A stretch of DNA of 21,954 nucleotides from Myxococcales bacterium (GCA_003153055.1 PMBV01000291.1:1-21954); one strand, 5' to 3'; shown: positions 6,951-14,553, counted from the stretch's first letter. Numbers and translations: made by a program. The notes: a model not told the origin generated them from the letters alone.

Positions 6951-7805
6951 TCAAGGCGCTGACACGAGCTGCTGGATCACGGCGCCGGCATGGCCCCGGA
7001 TTCCGAGGGCTCGGGCGCCGAGCTGCTTCGGCACGTCAGCTTCGGTGAGGTTGATCCGCACGAGCCGAGCGCCCGGCCACTTCGCGACGAGGCGCTCCAT
7101 CGGCCAGCGGATGACCGATGGCGTGTTGAAGCCTGCTCCGGTTTCGAGCACGAGCAGTCGACGCTCGCGGTTTGCTGCGAGCCAGCGCTCCAGACGCTTG
7201 GCTTGCTCCTCATACGGATCGTCGAGGAACGCATTGTCCAGCCGGACGTTCATGAAGACCTTACCGCCGCATGAGGGGCAGCGTGGCACGGCGTCGGGGT
7301 CGGAGACCGCCTGGGTTTCGGGGTCCAGTGTGGAGAGGATTCGGTCGATGACGGGTTTCGTGGGCCACGTGGTCCGCACGCACGGCGTGCAGCACTGCAG
7401 GCGAGCGTAGTCACCCTGCGGCGTGTAGAGCTTCGACTCGTCGAAGCCGTTCCTGGCGAAAAGGGCGTCCACGTTCGAGGTGATGACGAAGGTGTCCTTC
7501 TCCAAGGTGAGTTCCCGGAGTTGACGGTACACGTCGCGTCGATCCTCCCCGAAGCGAACGTGGTTGACGTGCGTCGCCCAGTAGCCCCACTTCTCCGCGG
7601 GCGCCCAGTCCTCGAAGCCGATGAGCTGGTACTGGGCTCGGAAGCCCTTTCGAACGAGCGCGGGAAACAATCGCGCGAACGTCTTCTGATCGGTGTAGTC
7701 GATACCCGCGGCAGCGGACAGCCCGGCACCGGCACCGATCAGGACACACTCGCTCTCCGCGAGCCAGCCCGACACAACGTCGATGGCGTCAGTCGGAGAA
7801 ATCAT
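6951..7805 (-). CDS. Class M sirtuin (SirTM), protein ADP-ribosyltransferase
   Basis: The protein has 284 residues. The NAD-binding Rossmann motif is VLIGAGAGLSAAAG (21-34), followed by a SirTM-like segment with EKWGYWATHVNHVRF. TSNVD (109-113) supplies the conserved Asn (N111). The position of the deacetylase histidine is Gln (Q130 in YTPQGDYARLQCC), the hallmark of SirTM. The spacing N111 to Q130 is 19, equal to that between Asn118 and Gln137 as I recall them for the characterised enzymes, and R188 may match their Arg192. Zinc ligands are among C138/C139, C142, C176 and C179. ETGAGFNTPSVIRWP near 221-235 is also SirTM-like. Family knowledge: SirTM ADP-ribosylates a GcvH-like lipoyl carrier. 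The start overlaps the macrodomain gene stop by 4 bp. No lipoyl carrier or lipoate ligase gene is in the window. Confidence 0.9.
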   Translation of the reverse strand: MISPTDAIDVVSGWLAESECVLIGAGAGLSAAAGIDYTDQKTFARLFPALVRKGFRAQYQLIGFEDWAPAEKWGYWATHVNHVRFGEDRRDVYRQLRELTLEKDTFVITSNVDALFARNGFDESKLYTPQGDYARLQCCTPCVRTTWPTKPVIDRILSTLDPETQAVSDPDAVPRCPSCGGKVFMNVRLDNAFLDDPYEEQAKRLERWLAANRERRLLVLETGAGFNTPSVIRWPMERLVAKWPGARLVRINLTEADVPKQLGARALGIRGHAGAVIQQLVSAP

Positions 7806-8746
7806 GGTGTCCTCCGTTCATCGAGTGCAGACGCGTAGGCCGCGTGGTCGTCATCGCCGAAGACGTTGAAGACCACGAGGTCCAGAGCGCCGGGGCGACG
7901 GCGGAGAAAGTTCTCCACCGTGGCCAGCGCGATCCTGGCCGCCGGCAGCTTGGGGAACCCAAACACGCCGGTCGAGACACCGCAGAAGGCGACCGATCGA
8001 GCGCCCACCCTGGTCGCAAGGTCGAGGCAGGCCTCGTAGCTTGCAGTGAGTTGCTGGCGGTGTTCCTCGCGGAGCGGCCCTTGAACGGTCGGGCCGACGG
8101 TGTGAAGGACGTACCGGGACGGCAGGTTGTAGGCCCGGGTGACCTTCGCGGCGCCAACGCACTCGGCAGCCCGCTGCCCTGCCATGATGACCTGGCAGTC
8201 GGCCCTGAGCCTTGGCCCCGCCCGGTCGTGGATCGCATTATCGATGCAGGCGTGGAACGGGATGAAGCAACCGAGAAGGGCCGAGTTGGCCGCGTTCACG
8301 ATGGCATCGATTCGAAGCCTCGTGATGTCCCCCTTGTAGAAGGCGCACAACGCGAACGGCGCATCGGAGCCGAGCTCGTCGAGGCGCTCCAACGATGCCG
8401 CATCCACGACGCCTCTGTCGGCCAGTTCGTTCGCAAGCAACCGGTCGATCATTTCGTGCACGCCGTCCGGCAGTGGAGCCGGAGGCCGGAGGGTCAAGAG
8501 CGCTCGCACAAGGCGTCTTCCGGTGACTCCTTGCCGTCCGAGCTCCGCTGCCGCCCGTGGCGCTTCTGTACCGAGGACGTGAAGGAGCCCATCGACACCC
8601 TCGCTGTCCTCAGTTGGCTCGGGGGGTCGAAAGGGCTTATCGAGGCCGATTGAGGTTGCGTAGTCGGGAAGGTCGCCCTCTCCAGTCTCAATCGCCTTCA
8701 GGAGATCCCGAACTTGTCGCTTTTGGGTTGTCTTGTTAATCGTCAT
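7802..8746 (-). CDS. SirTM-linked macrodomain protein, probable zinc-dependent ADP-ribosyl hydrolase
   Basis: The protein has 314 residues. The macrodomain covers about 135-310: ITRLRIDAIVNAANS (141-155), the SirTM-associated motif GCFIPFHACIDNAIH (159-173), LHTVGP (214-219) and GVSTGVFGFP (256-265). C160, H165 and C167 match the Cys/His/Cys pattern of zinc-dependent macrodomains found beside SirTM, which remove ADP-ribose from proteins. Residues 68-130 match the helical region usual in this subgroup (LVRALLTLRPPAPLPDGV). Residues 1-60 are an additional charged N-terminal part. It is first in the operon and overlaps the sirtuin start by 4 bp. No strong ribosome site precedes ATG 8746. The divergent LysR gene and the dyad at 8790-8821 suggest regulation. 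Confidence 0.9.
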   Translation of the reverse strand: MTINKTTQKRQVRDLLKAIETGEGDLPDYATSIGLDKPFRPPEPTEDSEGVDGLLHVLGTEAPRAAAELGRQGVTGRRLVRALLTLRPPAPLPDGVHEMIDRLLANELADRGVVDAASLERLDELGSDAPFALCAFYKGDITRLRIDAIVNAANSALLGCFIPFHACIDNAIHDRAGPRLRADCQVIMAGQRAAECVGAAKVTRAYNLPSRYVLHTVGPTVQGPLREEHRQQLTASYEACLDLATRVGARSVAFCGVSTGVFGFPKLPAARIALATVENFLRRRPGALDLVVFNVFGDDDHAAYASALDERRTP

Positions 8747-8789
8747 GATCGTTGGTCACGGAATTCAATATGTCGATCGCCGTCCTTCT

Positions 8790-8821
8790 GCACAATCGAG
8801 GGCCGGCCGAATTGATTGTGC
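8790..8821. promoter_or_regulatory. Inverted repeat, candidate LysR operator in shared promoter region
   Basis: GCACAATC at 8790-8797 is repeated inverted as GATTGTGC at 8814-8821, a perfect 8-bp dyad with a 16-bp spacer. A smaller palindrome, GGCCGGCC (8801-8808), lies near its centre. The dyad sits in the 89 bp between the divergent starts of the macrodomain gene (8746) and the LysR gene (8836). LysR-type regulators usually bind dyads in this position to control themselves and the divergent operon. The dyad is seen directly; its binding by the LysR protein is inference. Confidence 0.5.
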
Positions 8822-8835
8822 GGTAGCATCGAACA

Positions 8836-9750
8836 GTGATCGCTCCTCGTGACTGGCCGCTTCTTCCCGTCTTCATCGCCGTCGCGGACGCCGCGTCATT
8901 CACCGGCGCGGCCCGACAGCTCGGGCTTGCCAAGAGCGTGGTGAGCCTGCACGTGCGCACGCTCGAAGAACGCTGCGGCGTCCGCCTCATGGAGCGCAAC
9001 ACACGAGGACTGCACCTCACTCAGATTGGCGAGCAGGTGCTGGATGCCGCGAAGGAGGCGCTCGCATCGGTGCGGGCGGTCGAGCAGATTGTCGACGGCC
9101 ATCGTGATGCTCCGACCGGCAAGCTCCGGGTGACGCTGCCGCTCGATCCTTCCCTCTCGGCAATGGTTGCACCGATCGCGGCGGCGCTGACGCGGCAGCA
9201 CGCAGCCTTGAAGATCGACCTCCTGTTCGACGACGCGGTCCGTGACCTCGTACAGGAGGGCTTCGACGTCGCTCTGCGTCTCGGCTTGGTGGTCGAGTCG
9301 GGTCTCATCGTTCGTCGTCTTGCATCGGAGCCCGAGGTCCTTGTGGCGAGCCCATCCGTCATGGCCGAAGGGCGCAAGATACGGACGCCAAAGGATCTCG
9401 GAGGCGCGCCTTGGGTCGTTCACTCCGGCCTGCCCGTCCGCTCGTCCGTGACGCTGCGTTCGACCAAGGGTGACAAGTCGCAGGTGAGTGTCACGGTGGC
9501 GGTGGCTGCGAATTCCGTCACCGCCCTGCGTGACTTGCTGGTCGCAGGCGCCGGCTTCGGCGTGTTGCCGCTTCACGTCGTCCGCGAAGACCTCGCGACG
9601 GGACGGCTGTGTCACGCCTGTCCAGGGTGGAGCGCGCGGACGTTGACCCTCCATGCACTGATGGCGACTCGCCAAGCGCCTCCGCGGGTTCGCCTGTTCC
9701 TGGATCAGCTTGCGGTGGCCGCGAAGAACCTCGGCTTCGACCCTGCGTGA
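8836..9750 (+). CDS. LysR-family transcriptional regulator
   Basis: The protein has 304 residues, the usual LysR length. The N-terminal winged helix-turn-helix spans 9-67: FIAVADAASFTGAARQLGLAKSVVSLHVRTLEERCGVRLMERNTRGLHLT. The effector-binding domain covers about 92-300 with two Rossmann-like halves (GKLRVTLP at its start, EGFDVALRLG and ALRDLLVAGAGFGVLP). The GTG at 8836 is the first possible start, because an in-frame TAG lies 12 bases upstream. No clear ribosome site precedes it, so a leaderless or short-leader mRNA is possible. It reads away from the macrodomain-sirtuin operon. The effector is unknown. Confidence 0.92.
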   Translation: MIAPRDWPLLPVFIAVADAASFTGAARQLGLAKSVVSLHVRTLEERCGVRLMERNTRGLHLTQIGEQVLDAAKEALASVRAVEQIVDGHRDAPTGKLRVTLPLDPSLSAMVAPIAAALTRQHAALKIDLLFDDAVRDLVQEGFDVALRLGLVVESGLIVRRLASEPEVLVASPSVMAEGRKIRTPKDLGGAPWVVHSGLPVRSSVTLRSTKGDKSQVSVTVAVAANSVTALRDLLVAGAGFGVLPLHVVREDLATGRLCHACPGWSARTLTLHALMATRQAPPRVRLFLDQLAVAAKNLGFDPA

Positions 9751-9825
9751 CGGCCCGGGCACTGGAGGCCCTTCGCCCCAAGACGACTCCCCTCGAGGGC
9801 CCAACTCGACTATGCCTCCCTCGGC

Positions 9826-10650
9826 ATGCCCACCATCACGCTCGCCGGACACCGCGTCGGCCCCGGACTCCCACTCTTCGTCATCGCCGGCCCCGACGTC
9901 ATCGAGTCGGAGGCCCTGGCCTTCAGGCACGCCCGTCGCCTCAAAGACCTCTGCGCCCGCCTCGCTGTGCCCTACGCCTTCAAGTGCAGCTTCGACAAGG
10001 CCAACCGAACCTCCCTGAAGAGCTACCGCGGGCCCGGGCTCATCGAGGGCATGCGGGTGCTGAAGAAGGTGAAGGAAGAGGTCGGGGTGGCGATCCTCAC
10101 CGACGTCCACGAGATTGCCCAGGTCGAAGCCGTGGCCCAGGTGGCCGACATCATCCAGATACCCGCCTTCCTCAGCCGTCAGACAGACCTCATCGCCGCC
10201 GTCGCGCGCACCGGCCGCGGCGTCAACTTGAAGAAGGGCCAGTTCATCGCCCCCAAAGACATCGCCCACCAGGCCCAGAAGGCCGTCGACTCAGGCAACG
10301 CCAACGTGCTGGTGACGGAGCGCGGCGCCACCTTCGGCTACAACAACCTGGTGGTGGACATGCGCGGCTTCGCGGTGATGCGCCAGGCTGGCCTGGTGAC
10401 GTGCTTCGACGCGACCCACTCGGTGCAGCTCCCCAGCTCTGGTGATGGCCAAACCGGCGGTGAGCGCGACCTGGTGCCGGTGCTCGCCCGGGCCGCCGCC
10501 GCCGCCGGCATCGACGCGCTCTTCGCCGAAGTCCACGAAGACCCGGACCACGCCCTGTGCGACGGGCCCTGCTCCCTCACCTTCGAGCAGTTCGAATCGA
10601 CGCTCAAAGAGGTGCTGGCCATTCGACGGGCCCTGGGGCACCAGCCGTGA
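9826..10650 (+). CDS. kdsA: 3-deoxy-8-phosphooctulonate (Kdo-8-phosphate) synthase with Asp at the Cys/Asn position
   Basis: KdsA joins arabinose-5-phosphate and phosphoenolpyruvate to make Kdo-8-phosphate for lipopolysaccharide. The 274-residue length and motifs fit: SFDKANRTSLKSYRGPG (55-71), ADIIQIPAFLSRQTDL (107-122), TERGATFGYNNLVVDM (164-179), DATHSVQLP (195-203). Metal ligands H198, E235 and D246 are kept. The position that is Cys in metal-dependent and Asn in metal-independent enzymes is Asp24 (IAGPDVIES, codon GAC). The segment around D246 reads CDGP, as in the metal-independent E. coli enzyme, while QLP after H198 is like the metal-dependent class. The gene overlaps kdsC by 4 bp. 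No strong ribosome site is seen before the ATG. Confidence 0.93.
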   Translation: MPTITLAGHRVGPGLPLFVIAGPDVIESEALAFRHARRLKDLCARLAVPYAFKCSFDKANRTSLKSYRGPGLIEGMRVLKKVKEEVGVAILTDVHEIAQVEAVAQVADIIQIPAFLSRQTDLIAAVARTGRGVNLKKGQFIAPKDIAHQAQKAVDSGNANVLVTERGATFGYNNLVVDMRGFAVMRQAGLVTCFDATHSVQLPSSGDGQTGGERDLVPVLARAAAAAGIDALFAEVHEDPDHALCDGPCSLTFEQFESTLKEVLAIRRALGHQP

Positions 10651-11186
10651 CGCAGCTCCTCGACGAGCGCGCCCGCCGCGTGAAGGTGGTGGTGTTCGAC
10701 GTCGATGGAGTGCTGACCGATGGGGGCCTCTGGTACGGCCCCGAAGGTGAAGCCTTCAAGCGCTTCGACGTGAAAGACGGCCACGCCATGGTGCTCGCCC
10801 GGCTCACCGGCCTCCGGGTCGCCATCTTGACGGCGAGGACCTCCCGCATCGTCGAGGGCCGCGCCAAGGAGCTCAAGCTCGCCGCCGTCTTCCAGGGCAA
10901 ACGAGACAAGGGTCCCGCCTTCGACGAGCTGTGCGTCGAGCTGGCAGTGACGACCGACCAAGTCGCCTACATGGGCGACGACCTGAACGACCTCCCTCCG
11001 ATGGAGAAGGCCGGGCTGGCCGCCTGCCCATCGGACGCCTGCGACGAGGTTCGCCAGGTGGCCCACTTCGTCTCCCAGAAGCCCGGAGGTCGAGGCGCCG
11101 CCCGCGAGCTCATCGAGCTCGTCTTGAAGGCCACGGGAAAATGGGACGAAGCCAAGACCCACACCGGCGCGACTCGACCCGCGTAG
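10647..11186 (+). CDS. kdsC: Kdo-8-phosphate phosphatase (HAD family)
   Basis: The protein has 179 residues starting at a GTG that overlaps the kdsA stop (GTGA). The HAD nucleophile motif is VVVFDVDGVLTDG (14-26; D18, D20). LTART (61-65) is motif II, K88 lies in a KGP segment and GDDLNDLPPM (110-119) is motif IV. The lack of a cap domain and the short length are typical of KdsC, which removes phosphate from the KdsA product to give free Kdo. Adjacency to kdsA supports this over YrbI-like phosphatases of other sugars. The last 15 residues are a polar tail. Lpt export genes that often follow kdsC are not here; a secretin gene follows instead. Confidence 0.93.
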   Translation: MTQLLDERARRVKVVVFDVDGVLTDGGLWYGPEGEAFKRFDVKDGHAMVLARLTGLRVAILTARTSRIVEGRAKELKLAAVFQGKRDKGPAFDELCVELAVTTDQVAYMGDDLNDLPPMEKAGLAACPSDACDEVRQVAHFVSQKPGGRGAARELIELVLKATGKWDEAKTHTGATRPA

Positions 11187-11322
11187 CGCCTCGTCACTTC
11201 CGACGCCGGCCACCACGGGGCCCTCGACATTCTGTCAGCGGAGACCTCCGGCCCATCGGAGCAAACCCTCGAGCACCTGGGGCCAGCCGGCCTTGGCACC
11301 GTCGTTGCTCAGTGCCTCACGC

Positions 11323-13428
11323 ATGCGCTGGAGCATCACCTTGGGGCTCGGCCTCGCGGCCACCGTCCTCGCGGCACCGAAAGAAGACTGCCAGGCCCTG
11401 AGGAAGCACGCCCGCTTCTCGGCCTACTTCGACCACGTCGAGCTCGAGAAGCTGGCCCAGACTGTGTCCGATGCCACGTGCAAGACGTTCATCATCGCCG
11501 AGAACGTGAAGGGAAGAATCTCCCTCGTCGGGCCGGAGAGCGGGCGAGACACGCTCAGCGCCGACGAGTTCTACGCCGCCTTCGTGGCCGCGCTCGACGC
11601 CAACGGGCTGGCCATCTCTGGTTCGGGGCGCTTCTTCCGCATCGTCGACAAGGCCAAGGCCAAAGGGCACTCCATCGCATTCGTCGAGGAGGGCGCGGCC
11701 GCTCCGCATCGAGATGAGATGGTCACCCGCATCATCCGAGCCCAGCACGTCGAGCTCGACGCGCTCAAGGCGCTCCTCAGCCAATTCGTCAGCCCGGGTG
11801 CCGACGTGGTGTCCTTCCCGCCCGACGTGCTCATCGTGAGCGACCTGGGGAGCAACATCGAGCGCCTGGACCACCTGGTCGCCGCCGTCGACGTCGAGAA
11901 GAAGGCCACCGAGCGCCTGCGAATCATCGAGGTGCACCACGCCGACGTGCAGCAGGTGGCCGACGAGCTGCAGCGGGTCTACGCGCCCAAGAGCCCCAAG
12001 AGCACCGAGGTGTTGTCAGTGACGCCCGACGAGCGCACCAACCGGCTGCTCGTCTGGGCCACGCCGTGGTCGATGGCGCAAGCGGTGAGCCTGGTGGAGC
12101 AGCTCGACATTGCCACCCCGAGCGACAACCGGGCGCACGTGTACAAACTGGTGAACAGCGAGGCCAAGGAGATCGCCGCCAACCTCGAGTCCCTGGTGTC
12201 TTCGGGGCGAGGCCGGGCCAGCGCCGGAGCCCCGGGGGCTGCCGCCGTCACCAGCAGCGAGGTGAGAATCTCCGCCAACGAGTCGATGAACGCCCTGGTC
12301 ATCGTCGCCAGCACCGGCGACTACCGGACCCTGGTCGAGGTCATCAAGGAGCTCGACGGCCCCCGGCGGCAGGTCTTCATCGAGACCGTCATCATGGAGG
12401 TCAACGCCGAGCGCGACAGCCAGCTGGGCATCTCGGGCCACGTGGTCTTGAACGTAGGAGGGCTGCCCATCGCCCTGGGCTCCGAGCCCGCGCGAGCGGC
12501 GTCTTCGCTCGCCCTGTCGACCCTGGCCACCAAGACGGGGCTCATCGCCGGCACTCAGGGCGCGAAGGACACGGTGCTCTCGTCGCTCCTGGGCCTCAGC
12601 ATCTCGAAGTTCGGGCTCGCCATTCAGGCCGAGCAGACCGACTCCGACGTGAACGTGCTGTCGACCCCGCACATCCTCACCACCGACAACAAGGAGGCGG
12701 AGATCTCCGTCGGCCAGCGCATTCCTTTTCAGTCGGGAGTGAACCCGAGCACCCTGGCCTCGCTCCTGTCGACGGGCAACGCGAGCTCGGCCTCGACCCT
12801 GTCGTCCTTGGGCACCAGCGTCACCCGGGAGCGCGTGGAGCTGAAGCTCGTCGTCAAGCCTCACATCGGAGAGGGAGACACAGTGCGGCTGGAGGTGAAC
12901 CAGCAGGCCGAGGAGCTGGCCGGGGAGAACACCTTGGGGCCCATCACCTCGACTCGCGCCCAGAAGACGACCATCGTCGCCCGAGACGACGAGACGGTGG
13001 TGCTGGGGGGCATCATGCAAGACCGGCTCATCGAGAGCGTGTCGAAGACCCCGGTGCTGGGTGACATTCCACTCTTGGGCAACCTCTTCCGCTTCACCTC
13101 GAAGAAGAAGGTGAAGGTGAACTTGCTGGTGTACCTCACGCCCCACCTCGTGCGCGATCCAAGCGACGTTCGGCGCATCCTCGAGCGCAAGGAGCAGGAG
13201 CGGGCCAAGGCCCTCGAGCAGTTGTACGGCAGGGTCCCCGGCTTCGAGGTGTCGGTCGACTTCACCCGCAAGAGAGGGCCGGTGATGGCCATCGGTCGCG
13301 CCCTCACCACCGAGGCCGCGAGACCCGAGAACGGCGGCCAGGGCAACCCGGGAGAGACCGTCGTGACTCCCGTTCCTCTCGAGGTGAGCACCCGACTGCC
13401 CCACGGCGTCGGCGCGCCTCTGGACTGA
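11323..13428 (+). CDS. gspD: Type II secretion outer-membrane secretin (GspD family)
   Basis: The protein has 701 residues from ATG 11323; a TTG start ten codons earlier is possible. Residues 1-18 (MRWSITLGLGLAATVLAA) are a signal peptide. An N0-like domain covers about 30-110, and three N1-N3 ring domains about 125-350 (IIRAQHVELDALKALLSQ, IIEVHHADVQQVADELQ, VYKLVNSEAKEIAANLESL). The secretin barrel follows at about 350-610, with VLSTPHILTTDNKEAEI, the GQRIPF motif and VLGDIPLLGNLFR. GspD forms a dodecamer-type or larger outer-membrane channel. The last 90 residues are a charged extension where the S-domain for pilotin binding can lie. A GspE N-domain protein follows after 57 bp. Gsp C and F-M genes are not in this window. 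Confidence 0.92.
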   Translation: MRWSITLGLGLAATVLAAPKEDCQALRKHARFSAYFDHVELEKLAQTVSDATCKTFIIAENVKGRISLVGPESGRDTLSADEFYAAFVAALDANGLAISGSGRFFRIVDKAKAKGHSIAFVEEGAAAPHRDEMVTRIIRAQHVELDALKALLSQFVSPGADVVSFPPDVLIVSDLGSNIERLDHLVAAVDVEKKATERLRIIEVHHADVQQVADELQRVYAPKSPKSTEVLSVTPDERTNRLLVWATPWSMAQAVSLVEQLDIATPSDNRAHVYKLVNSEAKEIAANLESLVSSGRGRASAGAPGAAAVTSSEVRISANESMNALVIVASTGDYRTLVEVIKELDGPRRQVFIETVIMEVNAERDSQLGISGHVVLNVGGLPIALGSEPARAASSLALSTLATKTGLIAGTQGAKDTVLSSLLGLSISKFGLAIQAEQTDSDVNVLSTPHILTTDNKEAEISVGQRIPFQSGVNPSTLASLLSTGNASSASTLSSLGTSVTRERVELKLVVKPHIGEGDTVRLEVNQQAEELAGENTLGPITSTRAQKTTIVARDDETVVLGGIMQDRLIESVSKTPVLGDIPLLGNLFRFTSKKKVKVNLLVYLTPHLVRDPSDVRRILERKEQERAKALEQLYGRVPGFEVSVDFTRKRGPVMAIGRALTTEAARPENGGQGNPGETVVTPVPLEVSTRLPHGVGAPLD

Positions 13429-13485
13429 CCCGCGAGCCCAGTCAGTTCGAGCGCGCTCCCCCGAAGTCGGGCTACCATTCGCCGC

Positions 13486-14235
13486 ATGGCGCTGGCGGTG
13501 TCGGTCCTCAAGATGCGTGACCTCCTCCTTCGCGCGAAGGTAGTGGACGAAGTGCAGATGCGCGCTGCCCTGGCACGGCTGGAGCGCTACGGCGGCCGCC
13601 TGCCGAAGGTGCTGACCGACATGGGGCTCATCGACGAGGAGCAGGTGACGAAGGTAATCGCCGAGGCGCTCCACTTGCCGCTCCAGGCGCTGGGCGCCGT
13701 ACGCCGCGACCCCGACGCCCTCTCGCGCCTCGACGTGCGCCTGTGCGAGGAGAACGGCATCTTCCCGGTGAGCCTCAACCTCAAGACCCACACCCTGGTG
13801 CTCGCGATGGCCGAGCCGACGGCCCTCGACGTCGTCGACCTGGTGGCGGCGCGGGTCAACGCGCGGGTCCAGACCGTCGTGGCCAGCGAGTCGCAGATCG
13901 CCGCGGCCATCGGGAAGTACTACTACGGTCGAGCCCCTTCGGCGGTGGCCGAGCCCAACCTCGCGCGCCGGGCGGTCACCGCTCAACTCCCCGAGGAGCC
14001 CTCGAGCATCGACCGCTCAGCTTCCCCAGCCGCCACGAACCAGGGCAACGACGTGTTCGGCCGCCGGCCCAGCGCCAACACGCTCCTCGACGAGATGCTC
14101 GGCGACCCGCCCACTCCTGACTTCTCCGAGGCAGACCTGGCACGTCTAGAGAGCCTCACGCTCACACACGAGAAGACCTCCACCATCCTCCGCGCGCTCA
14201 GGGCGCTGTTGACCGAGAAGGGCTACCTGAGCTGA
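13486..14235 (+). CDS. Stand-alone GspE/PilB N-terminal (MshEN-type) domain protein
   Basis: The protein has 249 residues. Residues 10-150 match the N-terminal domain of GspE/PilB ATPases: LLLRAKVVDEVQMRAALARLERYGGRLPKVLTDMGLIDEEQVTKVIAEALHLP, then a second half with FPVSLNLKTHTLVLAMAEPTALDVVDLV. Residues 175-215 are linker-like, and the C-terminus has a short helical segment. The ATPase domain with Walker boxes is absent. In full ATPases the MshEN part can bind cyclic di-GMP and contacts GspL. A free copy could be a regulatory or adaptor subunit. It lies 57 bp after gspD on the same strand. The first codons (MALAVSVLK) are a plausible start, but no strong ribosome site is visible. Confidence 0.8.
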   Translation: MALAVSVLKMRDLLLRAKVVDEVQMRAALARLERYGGRLPKVLTDMGLIDEEQVTKVIAEALHLPLQALGAVRRDPDALSRLDVRLCEENGIFPVSLNLKTHTLVLAMAEPTALDVVDLVAARVNARVQTVVASESQIAAAIGKYYYGRAPSAVAEPNLARRAVTAQLPEEPSSIDRSASPAATNQGNDVFGRRPSANTLLDEMLGDPPTPDFSEADLARLESLTLTHEKTSTILRALRALLTEKGYLS

Positions 14236-14279
14236 ACAAAAAAAGAGGCCGTGGCGACCCGTCAGGTAGCCGCCACGGC
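14221..14279. terminator. Two interlocked inverted repeats with an oligo-A/T tract
   Basis: GCCGTGGCG (14248-14256) pairs with CGCCACGGC (14271-14279), a 9-bp stem. On the minus strand this stem is followed by CTCTTTTTTT, the form of an intrinsic terminator for leftward transcription. A second perfect 10-bp repeat, GGCTACCTGA (14221-14230, the last codons of the preceding gene) and TCAGGTAGCC (14262-14271), interleaves with it. The two stems are either alternative structures or form a pseudoknot. On the plus strand the A-tract precedes the hairpin, so a classical rightward terminator is not present. No leftward gene ends here. Confidence 0.5.
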
Positions 14280-14553
14280 ACCCTACCACCCCACCGAAGC
14301 CAAGCGGCCCAGCGAGGCAGATTGACGATGGTAGGGAGCCTGCGTTCACCGACGCAAGCGCCTGGGTCAAGCGGTGGGAACAAAGGCCCGCATCGACGCA
14401 GGTCAAGGCGTGATGCGAAGGACCCGCTGCATGTTCTTGCTGGCACTCGCGGTGCTCACGGCCTCGCCGGAGCTCACCGTCTCGCGCTTCAATTCGTGGC
14501 CGCCATGCCCGACACCCGCTACCCTAGGATGGCGCAAAGGGCTCGACGGTACG
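14236..14553. other. 318-bp region between the GspE N-domain and acyltransferase genes
   Basis: Apart from the interlocked repeats at its left end, I see no gene. A short GC hairpin, TGCGT-TCACCG-ACGCA, lies near 14340-14355. A TTGACG hexamer stands near 14321 without a matching -10 box. An in-frame extension of the downstream gene encodes a hydrophobic stretch from an ATG at 14413, but it is not supported as coding. Confidence 0.4.

Noticed and set aside
6868..6960. Weak hairpins between the HEPN and sirtuin genes (GGGCGGGG/CCCCGCCC and GCGCC-TCAA-GGCGC).
   Set aside because: Stems are short, lack a T-tract, and are expected by chance at this base composition.
12016..13986. Long minus-strand open frame opposite the secretin gene.
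   Set aside because: It mirrors the codon bias of gspD, has His/Arg/Gly-rich low-quality translation, and the secretin on the other strand is unambiguous.
14413..14553. In-frame extension before the acyltransferase that reads like a signal peptide (MRRTRCMFLLALAVLTAS).
   Set aside because: The acyltransferase family is cytoplasmic, the domain starts at the later ATG (14554), and the part between has no family character; chance hydrophobicity is more likely.
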